A stretch of DNA of 64,000 nt, taken from assembly GCA_025084515.1 (NCBI GenBank), contig JAJAGP010001694.1, forward strand, positions 104,198 to 168,197. Reading direction: 5' to 3'. The translations under genes were made by a program, and so were the position numbers. The notes under the pieces were generated by a model, which did not search any database, had not been told where the DNA came from, and saw only the letters and a list, made by a program, of their open reading frames with translations. Source of the DNA: Ancistrus triradiatus (lineage: Eukaryota > Chordata > Actinopteri > Siluriformes > Loricariidae). Below, in pieces: positions 12,213-22,731 of the stretch. Position 1 is the stretch's first letter. Each line of letters starts with the position of its first letter.

Positions 12213-13369
12213 ACCCCAAATCAGAAAACGTTGGGACGGTATTAAAAGTGCAAATAAAAAATATATGCAGTGTTCCTTCCATGTCTTTGACATTGCAGAC
12301 AGTATGAAACCAATACATTTCTTTTTTTTCTGGTCAACTACATTCATTTGTTAATAAAAATCCATTCCTGCATTTCCAGTCTTTCTGGTCATCAGAGATG
12401 TGGAGTTGCTGATGTCTCATGTCATCCCTCTTGGCTGTGCTACCTTCCGGTTCTCCTCTTTCTAGCTATGCTGCTATAGCTAATGCTGCCGGGGTCTCAT
12501 GCTACACATGGCATCAGTGATTGTTAATAGACACTGTGCTCTTAATCAATAACTAATTACATTTTCTGTTTTCTCTCCGAGCTGTGTTCCAGTACCAGTT
12601 CCTGCTCCGCACATGATGTTCATCTGCTTCAGCTTCACTCAAGCGGTTTCCGTCATCAGCTCCAGCCCCACCATACCCGGGCCACCATACCTGGGCCACC
12701 AATCCCTCCTCTGGTTATCTGGAGATGAAGTGCCGCCAACGACGTTCCTGCTTATCCTAGAGTGACTCTGTGTATCGAACTACTTAATGCCGATGTGCAT
12801 ATTTGACATTTTATTTGAACTATGACTCCAAGACTTATTAATTTAGATAAATTAGTTTCATTCTTAGATTTATCATCTACGCCACCCAAGGAGAGACAAT
12901 GCTCTATTGTAAAAAGCTCTATATAAAAAAATCTGACGTGACTTGACTTTCTTTGAGGGACATTGTTTTTAAACATTTCAATCATCACACATTTGATAAA
13001 CTGGAGATCCTCTGCCCACCTTTACTCCTCAAAGACTAAGTCTTTCGTGGATACTGCTTTTGTACCAAATCATGATTATAATCACCTGTTGACATCACTT
13101 GTTTGAAATCACATCATTATTTACTTTTTCACCTCATTACTAAACCCAACTTGCCTCCATCCCAACCTTTTTTGGAATGTGTTGCAGGTCTGAAATGCAA
13201 GAATAGGTGATTATTAAGAAACAAAGTTGACTGGACAAACATATCTTGGGTTCATACTGTCTGCAGTGAAATAAAGTCAAAAAATGTCAAAGGAAATGTA
13301 AAGAACACTGCATATATATTTTATTTGCATTTCACATACTGTCCCAACGTTTTCTGATTTTGGGTTGTA
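12213..13369 (-). mobile_element. Tc1-E element with repeat F inserted
   Basis: It starts CAACCCCAAATCAGAAAACG and ends CGTTTTCTGATTTTGGGTTG, a good inverted pair. The interior near 12380-12952 is replaced by repeat F. The remaining Tc1 part (12955-13340) matches the minus-oriented text of the 24800-25190 copy. No transposase frame survives. Confidence 0.82.
12380..12952 (+). repeat. Repeat F copy inside Tc1-E
   Basis: It shares long stretches with 23545-24236: CTAGCTATGCTGCTA, ACATGGCATCAGTGATTG, TAGACACTGTGCTCTTAATC, TCTCCGAGCTGTGTTCC. It ends with CTCTATATAAAAAAATCTGA and ACTTG units. Confidence 0.75.
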
Positions 13370-13399
13370 CATTGCAACATTGGATAATCATAATAAAAT

Positions 13400-13880
13400 T
13401 TTAAAACTTTTCTTAAATTCTTTTTTAAGTGCTAATTTGAAATGCAATAGACACATCGCAGTCTACTGACAGCTTGGACCAGTGACCTTTGCAAAAAGGC
13501 AACAGAGGAATTAGACGTATGGGGAAAGCTTGCAGGTTTAAAGTGGTAGATGGCACTGCATGAGGATGATCAGACTATAAATAACTGCTGGGTGTGTGAC
13601 GAGATTCATAGATTGAGAAGAGGGGTACAAGCTCGTTCGATGTGTGGAAAATGGGTCACAAAGCGATGTTAATGACTGGCATGCCTAAATGCAATCACTC
13701 CTTTTTGTCAAAGGCATAATGTGAGGGAAGTAGCTGAATTTGCAGGTATATCAAAGCATACAGTCATACGGGTCTACGAAAAAATCCCATTCTACAGGAA
13801 ATTCTCATCAGAATTTGTAGAGGTATTACACGCTTTAAGGTATCCTTCAGTCCCAGGTTACTAATTTTTAATTTATATAT
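13400..13880 (+). pseudogene. Unclassified helix-turn-helix fragment
   Basis: One frame near 13715-13860 reads NVREVAEFAGISKHTVIRVY followed by more open codons. It has the shape of a transposase helix-turn-helix (xxEVAxxAGISxxTVxRVY). Surrounding frames are closed. I cannot assign it to a Tc1 family in this window. Confidence 0.4.
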
Positions 13881-13888
13881 ACATACAC

Positions 13889-14905
13889 AGAGTACTGGGA
13901 AAAAGTGTTAGGCCACCATTAGATTTGTTGTTTTAGCAATAGTATAATGACCATATATAACATATTGTCTTGGATATGTCACGCCATAATACTCTTTCCA
14001 CTGATTCGTTCTTTCAGACTGTAAAACGGTCAACTAGGCTTCCTGATGAAGCTGCCAGGTGTATTGCTCAACTGTAAGGAGGTCACACTAAATACTTGCC
14101 ACTGTAGACTATAGAAACTGTTTAGTGGTTCACTTTTTAATACTGCATATTAATCTCCTGTATTTTCTAGTCTTATTCTAATGACAGAATGAGAACAGAA
14201 GAGAATGAGATTAAAAGCCACTTCTTTCACAGTGCAACACATACATGATACAACACAAAAGAACTGGTGCAAATGGTGCATAAGTTTGAGGTCATAAATA
14301 CATAGATAACTTTTATAATACAGTTGTTATTGCATATGTTCCAATATTGCACAATAATGGATGTAGGTAAGTGAGAGTGATGTTATTCCACATTATACAT
14401 GTTGCACAATAGTGGAATCTAACAAGTTGTCAGTAATAGATGGAAATATTGTACAGTAGATGGAAGAGAAGACCAGGGGGTGGAGGGTGGGAGAATGGAT
14501 TGTGGAGATTAGACTAAGAGATCATTGTATGTATGAATTTAGGAAGGTTATGGCTTTCGGCTTTCAGGAAAATACTGTTCTTGAGTCTGTTTGTTCTTGA
14601 TCTGATGCACCTGTAGCACTTCCCTGAGGGCAACAATTCAAACAGTCTGAAGCCAGGGTGGGAGTTGTCCTTGATTATGTTATTTGCTTTGCTGAGGCAG
14701 TGTGAGGTTTAAATGTCCATTAGGGAGGGGAGAGAGCAACCAATGATCTCCTGTGCTGACTTTACTACTCTCTGAAGTCTTCCACCGAGCAGCTGCCGTA
14801 CCATACTGTAATACAGTATGTCAGCAGGCTCTCGCTGAAAATAATACAAGTTATATTTTCATTGTGATATTGCTAAAACAATGGTATATCTAATCACAGT
14901 ACTGT
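13889..14905. mobile_element. Tc1-J relic split by a LINE
   Basis: The left part (13889-14188) begins ACAGAGTACTGGGAAAAAGT and contains GGAGGTCACACTAAATACTT and GCCACTGTAGACTATAGAAA, also found in diverged form at 29165-29210. The right part (14837-14905) ends ATCACAGTACTGTA. LINE sequence lies between them. Confidence 0.6.
14190..14836 (-). pseudogene. LINE reverse transcriptase C-terminal fragment nested in Tc1-J
   Basis: Minus frames read ESLLTYCITVWYGSCSVEDF, LQRVVKSAQEIIGCSLPSL, DNSHPGFRLFELLPSGKCYR and NRLKNSIFLKAESHN. This is the same RT C-terminal domain as at 3337-3735, better preserved but with frameshifts. Confidence 0.78.
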
Positions 14906-15009
14906 ATGTATACATCTTTATGGAAACATTGCAAAGAAAAATCTTCAACTAGCTCTTTATTTTAATCAGATTTCCAATGCCTCTAGAATCTATTACTAAA
15001 ACACTAAGC

Positions 15010-15210
15010 ACAAGGTAGGGGTGTACCCTGTGTAAAGTGAACAGGGTCTTAGTTCAAGGCGAAGCATTTTAGTCTTACTCACACATTCACACTCACACCT
15101 TTAAGCAATTTACATTCAGTCCACCTCCTAGACGGTTTTGAGAAATGGGAGTACGCAGAGGAAACCCACTCGAAACCGACAACATAAAAAGACTGAAACG
15201 GGTGCTAAAA
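15010..15210 (-). repeat. Repeat K copy (diverged)
   Basis: It contains GGGAGTACGCAGAGGAAACC and ACATTCAGTCCACCTCCTAG, antisense family text with strong divergence. Confidence 0.5.
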
Positions 15211-15436
15211 CTTGAACCATGATACTAGAACTTTAGATATTTAAGAAATACCCCATTTTAATAGAAAAGGTTGCAAGGGTAGAGTGTGCGTATGGCAACA
15301 TATGGTAGTCGTCACTAGGCAGTTGCTATGGCAACACACATTTCATTGCCGTCACGAGTCACATTCCTATTACTGTGTCAGAAGGTATTGCCATTACTGT
15401 CTACTGAAGAGAAGAATTCATTATTATTATTACTAC

Positions 15437-16186
15437 ACATTTAAAAAAAATCTTACAGGTGGATGTCCTGGCATTTTCCTTTACAATTTGTTGGTATAAT
15501 CCAGAATTCATTGTTTCACCCATGGTGGCAAGCCATCCTTGCCTAGATGCTCAGGAAAATGGCCCAAACTATGATATTACCACCATCAGATTGGATAAGA
15601 TACTTATGCTAGAATGCAAGGCTCTCACCAGACATAACACTTACTAAGCCTAAAAACTTCCCTTTTAGTCGCATCCGTACACAAAACATTTTTCCCAATA
15701 GCCTTCTAGTTGTTCCACATGATCTGCAGAGAGGCAACAATGTTGTTTTTGGAGAGCAGTGTCTTTTCTCCTTGCAACCCTGCATGCACAACATTGTTGT
15801 TCATAGTAGACTCTTGTATATTAACATTAGCCAATGTAAGAAAGGCCTTTATTTGCTTAAAAGTTACCCTGTTTCTTCCTGAACTTGCAGACTACTACAC
15901 CCCTTGCTATTGAAGTGATCGTGGCTGCTCCACCACTCCTGTGGAGGGTAACAATGATCTTGAATTCCCTCCATTTGTAGACAATCTGTCTGACTGGAAA
16001 TTGGTTGAGATGGTTTTGTTACCTTTTCCAGCCTGATGAGCATCAGGAGGTCTATTTCTGAGGTCCTCTCCAGGCACCCACTCGCACCTGGTTGTCATCC
16101 AGTTGATTGAAGACACCACACTCCAATTTCACCTTCAAATTAGCTGCTAATCCTAGATGTTCACATACTTTTGGCATCAGGGATAT
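15437..16186 (-). pseudogene. Tc1-B relic, transposase part
   Basis: Minus frames contain NFQSDRLSTNGGNSRSLLPS (helix-turn-helix region in a shifted frame) and text parallel to 6180-6860. Many indels. The outer terminal part of the same copy is displaced to 17570-17695 and 18138-18176 by insertions. Confidence 0.78.
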
Positions 16187-16189
16187 GTT

Positions 16190-17570
16190 GTTCAGCTGCT
16201 TTGGCTTTTCACTGGCTAGTCTTTCCTGGTCAGTTGTTATTGAATATTTCATTCATGTTTGTTTTTGTTTAAAATTTGGTTCTGGTGTGCTTGTATAAGG
16301 AATAAAGTTCATTTGACATTTTGGTGTGTCTACTCCTTTAATTAGATACATGCATGAGCATGTTTGTCCAGTCCTACATCTTATATATGTTCTTTGGTTC
16401 CATCTGCTTTCTTGGAGTTTTGTTGAATTTCCAAATTTAACATAGTTTGTTAATTCCTTTCTGTGTTCCATCTGTTTCCGATTGTTTAAGGTAGTTTTAA
16501 GATCTGTTGGGGGAATGAGACAGGTTTTGGTTTTAATGTTCAGTGATTACTTTATTTCCCTTCAGACTAGAATGTCCAGGTACTATGCAGGATACCATCT
16601 CACAGTTCTTTTCTTTTAGTAAATGTATCTTCTGGAAAATGGTTGTTATAATTGGATGGATCGATTCTTGAGTCTCAAGTGCTTGCAGGCATGCACTGAA
16701 GGCTGTACAGATCATTGTCTTTTGTTGTTGTTTTTTTCTACATATTCCAGTGCCATGAGAATAGCCTAGGCTTCTGTCGTAAATATTGAACTTTGCTCTG
16801 AGATGTTTTGTGCATACTCGATGTTCCCAGCTACCATGGCTGCAGATACTTTTCGTTTTTAGTTTAATTTGTTTTGTTTTAGCTCAGCCTGTGTAGATGG
16901 TTTGAAATCTGTCATATAATTTATACAAATCTATCTTGGTATGTGCATGGAAAGTTCATCGCTGTCTTGTTTCGGAATAGGTCCGTGAATATATCCGCTC
17001 CATTCTATGGGAGAGTGGGGTTGTTGTTTCTTTGTGATATAGTAACAAGCACCAGAGATGTTGCTTTAGTTCCTTTAGGTGACTTTGGATTCTCATTACA
17101 GAGGGCCAAATAATGTTGGGTTTTAATTCACATAGAGATTGGTTTTGAGAGCCAATATTCTTGTGTGTCCTGAGTTGTCTTCATTTGCCTTGATTCTCAC
17201 TGCATATTGTGGGGAGAGTCATCTATTGTACAGTGACGGTTCATTGGCATCCATGTAAAAGTTTTGGATGGGCGAGGTTCTGAATGCTCCCATTTGGAGT
17301 CATTGGGGGTGAATTGTATCTAGCCCTTTTATGTAGGATTTCCTAAATACACCATAAATTAGGTTCCCACAGTCCAGTCATGATCTGATTACTTTTTTGT
17401 CAACATTGTTCTACGGTCAGCTCCCCCAACTGCTTTTTGCTAGTACTTTTAATATATCCATCACTTTTGTAGATTTGTTTTCAGTGATTCAATATGTGGT
17501 AAGAAGGAGAGTTTGTCGGAATCCCAAAAATCTATTTTCTTTTACTACATATACAGGATCTCCAGTTATA
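16190..17570 (-). pseudogene. LINE with RT C-terminus and RNase H domain, nested in Tc1-B
   Basis: Minus frames in order: RSWLDCGNLIYGVFRKSYIK with GAFRTSPIQNFYMDANEPSL and LSPQYAVRIKANEDN (RT C-terminal region, family pattern SKLDYG..VYGSARKSYL..LGAFRTSPVESLYVEANEP), then ICTAFSACLQALETQESIHP and CEMVSCIVPGHSSLKGNK (RNase H, pattern SDSLSCLQAL...WVPGHVGI.GNE). Non-LTR elements with this pairing belong to the I/Nimb-like group. Stops and frameshifts show it is dead. Confidence 0.75.
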
Positions 17571-18176
17571 GATCACATGTGTAATATGGGATTATTTTCC
17601 TCAATAAATAAATGACCAGATAAACAAAATGTAACTTGTTTAATTGGGTTCTCTACTTTAAGAACTTGTTGGAAAATCTTCTGCTATAGGTTCATGCAGA
17701 GTCACAGGTATGCACCGTTTAACATCCACATTACATTCTGTGAAACAAAACATTGACCAGATAAAGGTTACCACAACCACATAGAAGCATAGATCACGCT
17801 TACTTTGCACAGTGTTTTACTTCAAACAATCAAAACACAATATCAAAACACTTGGTACAGTACTGTAGAATACAGTAATTATTGTGTGTCTCTTTTATAA
17901 AAGTGAAAAAGTGTAACGATACCGTGTACTCTACCTTTGGAGACTGCAGTTCTCGTTTCTGTCGGCAGGTTTCGCAAGGGCTCACTTGTACTAGTTTGTC
18001 ATTTAGACATGAATGATATATAGATGAATTATACAAGACTGATATAAGAGTAATTTCACTTCCTAATATAATCTAATATTTTAAAACCAAATGGCTGTTG
18101 ATTATATGGACATTTAATGGCACATACCTGGATAGAAATTCCTAAGGGTTCACAAATATTCAAAAAGCACCATTTT
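17570..18176 (-). mobile_element. Outer end of the Tc1-B relic, with an insertion
   Basis: 17570-17695 has TTTTCCTCAATAAATAAATG and TTGTTTAATTGGGTTCTCT, equal to the subterminal region at 6905-6965. The extreme end, AAGGGTTCACAAATATTCAA, lies at 18144-18163. About 440 bp between them (17696-18137) are foreign and unidentified. Confidence 0.65.
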
Positions 18177-18179
18177 AGT

Positions 18180-18940
18180 TTATACAATTATCATGTCGCA
18201 TAGGCTATTTCAAAAAATGGGTATGAAGATGTACACAACCATTCTGTTAGGAATCAAATATACTTCACTTTCTACTGCTTTAGGGAAATTTACTACTTCC
18301 TTAAGCCTACTGAAAGCCCAAATTGCCTAAATTATGTCAATGAGAGTTAACATGAGATGTTAAATTGCTGAGAAAGGGCCTTGGGTACAACAAAGCAACA
18401 AGGGCTGAACTATGGACCTATACACATTAAAATCTCGAGCTAACAGTGCATAAAGTAGCTGTGTTAAAAGATAGCTATGACTTTTCCCCTACACACTACA
18501 TTATTCACATGATATGACCTTTAAAATAAGTGGAGCCAGTTGCAGAGTTAGTCAGGAATAGATTATTATATTGCTCCTTATTTTTCAACTGTGCGTATTT
18601 TTCAAATGTCCTTTCCGTTTTCATCGTCTTAGCTCCTACGTGACAGGTTCGCATAAAAGCCCCAGTCACTATGGCAGCCAACAGTGCCACCCAGTGGCAA
18701 AAAAGAACAATGCATACATTTAGGTCGCAGTAGAACAAGACTTTCACAAAGGAAGCCTTCTGTCACGCTCGCTCATTAATTATATTCAATGAAGTTAAGG
18801 GATAAAGGAGTCAAGATAATTCCAGTATTAGGAAGCCGTGTCATTCCCTCCCTTTATTTAAAAATCGAACATGAATGCATTATACAGTTACAGTATAGCC
18901 CTAATGGAGAAGGTACTTGCAAAACACAGCAAATTACTGT
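18180..18940. other. Unannotated intergenic stretch
   Basis: No supported coding or repeat feature seen. Confidence 0.5.
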
Positions 18941-18942
18941 AA

Positions 18943-20035
18943 ATACACTCACTTCCCACTTTATTAGGAACACCTGTTCAACTGCTTGTTAACGCAAGTG
19001 TCTAATCAGCCAATCACATGGCAGAAACCCAATGCACTTAGGTATGTAGACATGGTCAAGATGACCTGCTGAAGTTTAAATCAAGCATCAGAATGGAGAA
19101 TAAAGGTGATTTAAGTGACTGTGAATGTGGCATTTGTATTTCAAAATGTGTTGATCTATTAAGATTTTCACAAACAGCCATCCCTAGGGTTCGCAGGGAA
19201 TGGTTAAATACAAGAAAATATCCAGAGAATGGCCAGACTGGTTCAGGCTGCTAGAAACGCAACAGTAACTCAGATATCCACTCACAACCAAGGTATGCAG
19301 AAGACCATCTCTGAACACATGTCAAACCTTGAAACAGATGGGCTACAGCAGCAGAAGATCATACCCAGTGTCAATCCTGTCAGCTAAGAATAGGCAACTG
19401 AGTCTAAAATTCACACTGGCTCACCAAAATTGGACACTAGAACATTGGAAAAACGTTGCCTGGTCTGATGAGTCTCGAATTCTGCTGTGACTTTCGAATG
19501 GTAGGGACAGAATATAGTGCAAACAATGTGAAAGCATAGATCCATCCTGCTTTGTATCAACAGTTTAGGCTGGTGGTGGTATACTGGTGTTGGGGATATA
19601 TTGTTGGCACACTTTGGGCCCTTTAATACCAACCAAGCATCGTTTAAAATGCCACAGACTACCTGAGTGATGTTGCATGTCCATGTACCATGCCCATCCC
19701 TTTATGGCAACAGTGCACCATCTTCTGCTTCTACCTCCAGCAGGACAACGCGCCATGTCATGCAGCTGACATCATCTCAAAGTGGTTTCTTGAATGTGGC
19801 AGTTCACGGCACTCAAATGGCCTCCACAGTCACCAGATCTCAATCCAACAGAGCACTTTTGGGATGTGGTGGAACAGGAGATTCACATTGATGTGCAGCC
19901 GACAAATCTGCCGCAACTACATGATGCTATCATGTCAATACAAATGTAGATTCGTAAACAACTAAAACTGACTGGCTATGAATACCCACAGATGACAGCA
20001 AAACAGAACTAAAAAGACATGAATGTCTATACGTC
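18943..20035 (+). pseudogene. Tc1-D relic
   Basis: It begins TCACTTCCCACTTTATTAGG and contains transposase text with stops: GRTGSGC-like, then GLMSLEF (SDES position), then CAGCAGGACAACGCGCCATG (QQDNAP, second Asp) and CCAGATCTCAATCCAACAGA (PDLNPTE, third acidic residue). No long frame is open. The right end is unclear. Confidence 0.7.
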
Positions 20036-20363
20036 TGAACTGTTTTTTTTTTTTTATTATAAACAACTCCAAGGCTCCCAAACATTCTCAGGTTGTGTGA
20101 AACTTAGGAAGAAACATTTGTCAGGAAACAAGCATGTCTCTCACATCTGACAGAGAACTGAACAACTTTACTGTCACTTTTAGACTCATCATTACTTTCT
20201 CCAGTGTGCACAACTTTATGCATCTCATCTACAGCTATGCACCACACACACCACTACAGATGATAGTTTGTTCAATCCTTAACACCATGCCAGCTGCTAT
20301 TACTCTATTCACGGCATAAGAGTTCAAAGAGTGTTTTAAGCATTATATATACACACATACTGT

Positions 20364-20700
20364 ATACAGTCACTTATCACTTTATTAGGTATACCTTGTT
20401 TCTACACTCATTTTATCCGTTCCACTTCCAGCAAACAAAAATGCCCAGACACAAACATCCTGTAGGCAGCATCCTGTGAGCACTGATGAAGGATTAGAGG
20501 ATGACTAAAACTGTGCAGCAACAAATGAGCTACTGTCATCTTCAAGCTACAAGCTACTGCAGTATGGTAGATACGTCTGAGTGCACAGTGAGTGAAGTGT
20601 TTAAAATCCCCATCAGCACTGTGGTGTCTGATCCACTTACATCAGCACAACACACACTAGCAGCACCACATCAGTGTCAACACAATGCTGAGGATGATTC
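20364..20700 (+). mobile_element. Second Tc1-D-type terminus with unassigned body
   Basis: CAGTCACTTATCACTTTATT followed by AGGTATACCTT resembles the terminus at 18950. The following 300 bp are repetitive in style but I cannot classify them. Confidence 0.4.
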
Positions 20701-20715
20701 ACCAACAAAATACAG

Positions 20716-21490
20716 TACAACCTCAAATGAATGCAAGATATTTCATGTTTCGTCAGATCAATTTAATTTAATTTGTTAAACATATACTCTTGCAACCATG
20801 ACAAACACCCAAAAAGGTTGGGACAGGGGTAATTTAGGACTAGTTATCAAGCAAAAAGCAATAACTATGTTAACTTCAGGTGATGTTAACAAGTTATTTT
20901 AATCATGATTTTGCACAATAGTAGTGTCCACAAAAGGCCGAGTCTTTGAGGAACAAAAAGGCGGGGCAGAGGATCTCCAGTTTACCAACAAATGTGTGAG
21001 ATAATTATTGAAATGTTTAAGAACAATGTTCTTCATAGAAAGTCGACTTCTCTGGGCTCAGATGCATCTAGGATGGACCATAACACAATGGAAATTGTGT
21101 ATTGTGGTCAGGTCAATCAGTATTCCAGATCCTTTTGGAAGTAATGGACACCATGTGCTCCAAACTAAAGAAAAAAGGACCATCTAGACTTTAATCAACA
21201 AGTCGTCCAAAGGTCTTGCTATCTCAGTGCTCTTGGCAAAGGGTATTTTCACTGGCAGTATTAATACCGAAGTGTACACTGACATTGTAGAGCAACATAA
21301 GCTGCCTTCGAGATGACATTTTTTCAAGGGACATCCATGCATTTTTCCAGTTTTCCCACAAACTTTTCTCTATATAGTGTACATTTGCATTACATCACAG
21401 ATACATGCCAACAGTTTTCCAGTTTGTTAAACTGTAGTGCAAAAACAACTTTAAAAGTATGTTATAACCAAGTCATGATGACTCACCATT
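20716..21490 (+). pseudogene. Tc1-E relic
   Basis: Diverged terminal text (AAAAAGGTTGGGACAGGGGT) at about 20810, then segments parallel to 49980-50600: GAAATGTTTAAGAACAATGT, GGATGGACCATAACACAATG and TATTCCAGATCCTTTTGGAA. No frame is open. Confidence 0.7.
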
Positions 21491-21494
21491 TAGA

Positions 21495-22660
21495 ATAGGG
21501 CAGTGAAGAACAGCTGTTGCTCTTGCAATTTCTGGGCAACAAAGTCATCACTCCACACCTTACTGATCAGGAATGTATTCACCTCACAGGTCGCACCGCA
21601 CCCACAAGCAATTTGTCAGAATCGTAACTGAAAAAGCTTCAATGTAGACTGGGAAATTACAAGTTTTTATAATCTCTCAATCTTTTTTTTATTTTTCATT
21701 CTTGGAAAATTACATAAACACACATGCAATCCCATAGTCCTGGTCACGGCAACATGCTTCTTTCAAAGTTGTTTACTGCCTGTTGTAATTAACTTTGATA
21801 ATTGCTTGAGCCTTTTCTTTTAGGAATGACTTGTTAGAAATCTAGCATTGATCTGTGGAAAACTAATGAGTCAGCATTACACAACATTTTTTTATATATT
21901 GCTTGGTTGAATGCATTAATTAATACACAATTCTTTCATCATTTAGTCCTATGGCTCCCATTCTTTTTATCAAATAGGCCATAATAGCTTCTGACCTGGC
22001 TGGGCCATAAATGGCTGTGATTAAACGAGGGAAGACTGGACAAGGGTAGGAATAGTTAGTTATGTGTACCTTTTAACGTCATGCTCTGCACTTAAGCCAT
22101 TTTCATGACAGGAATGTCTCATTTCCTAAAGTATTCTTTGTATGCTTATCTGTCGTATGTCTTGTAATCTTATAGATAGATGTCCAGCTCCTTAGTGGTA
22201 GTTTTATCACTTTCTTGAAGCATGGCATAATTATTGCTGCTGCATCCCTAATTTCCATAAAGTGGTTCTGGTACATTCCCGGATGTGTATTCACCTTCTT
22301 ATGTAGGTTTAGGTTGAGTATCGGAATAAAACGAGAAAGAATTAAAGGAAAACATACCACTAGATGGAGGTAAAGTGTTTTTCATTGGGCTCAATAGCCA
22401 CTCTCACTTGTCATCAAACACACTTTAGAAAATGTAATCAAGATCATTTCATTAAGTTTAATTTACTCAGCTAGTGTATGTCATTACAGCAGTCAGTAGT
22501 CATCGTTCCATAAAGTGCTTACTCGTGTTTCCACATAGAAAAAACATTCGGAAATTAAAAAGGCAGCATCAATATCCAAATGAATCGTGACAAAATGAAA
22601 GAACAGTAGATTATATGGATGTATACAACTGCTGTGTAATTTAAACAATGTCTTGTTTTT
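21495..22660. other. Unannotated stretch, probably including the eloa 3' UTR
   Basis: No repeat recognised. The eloa 3' UTR should begin at 22666 and run to lower coordinates. A minus-strand AATAAA sits in the A/T tract near 21690. Confidence 0.35.
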
Positions 22661-22666
22661 GAACAC

Positions 22667-22731
22667 TTATCTGCGACGTCCAAGCTGTGTCTTAAAAGCC
22701 CTCAGAGACTTAGCCATAATTGGTGCAACCC
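22667..22731 (-). CDS. eloa: eloa terminal exon 11
   Basis: After a CTTGCAG acceptor, GG completes a codon from exon 10. The frame then reads [20 protein letters not shown] and ends in TAA (22669-22667). The [12 protein letters not shown] text corresponds to the APMMAKTIKAFK ending of mammalian elongin A. The 3' UTR would extend below 22667. An AATAAA on the minus strand near 21690 is a possible poly(A) signal, but this is weak. Confidence 0.88.
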
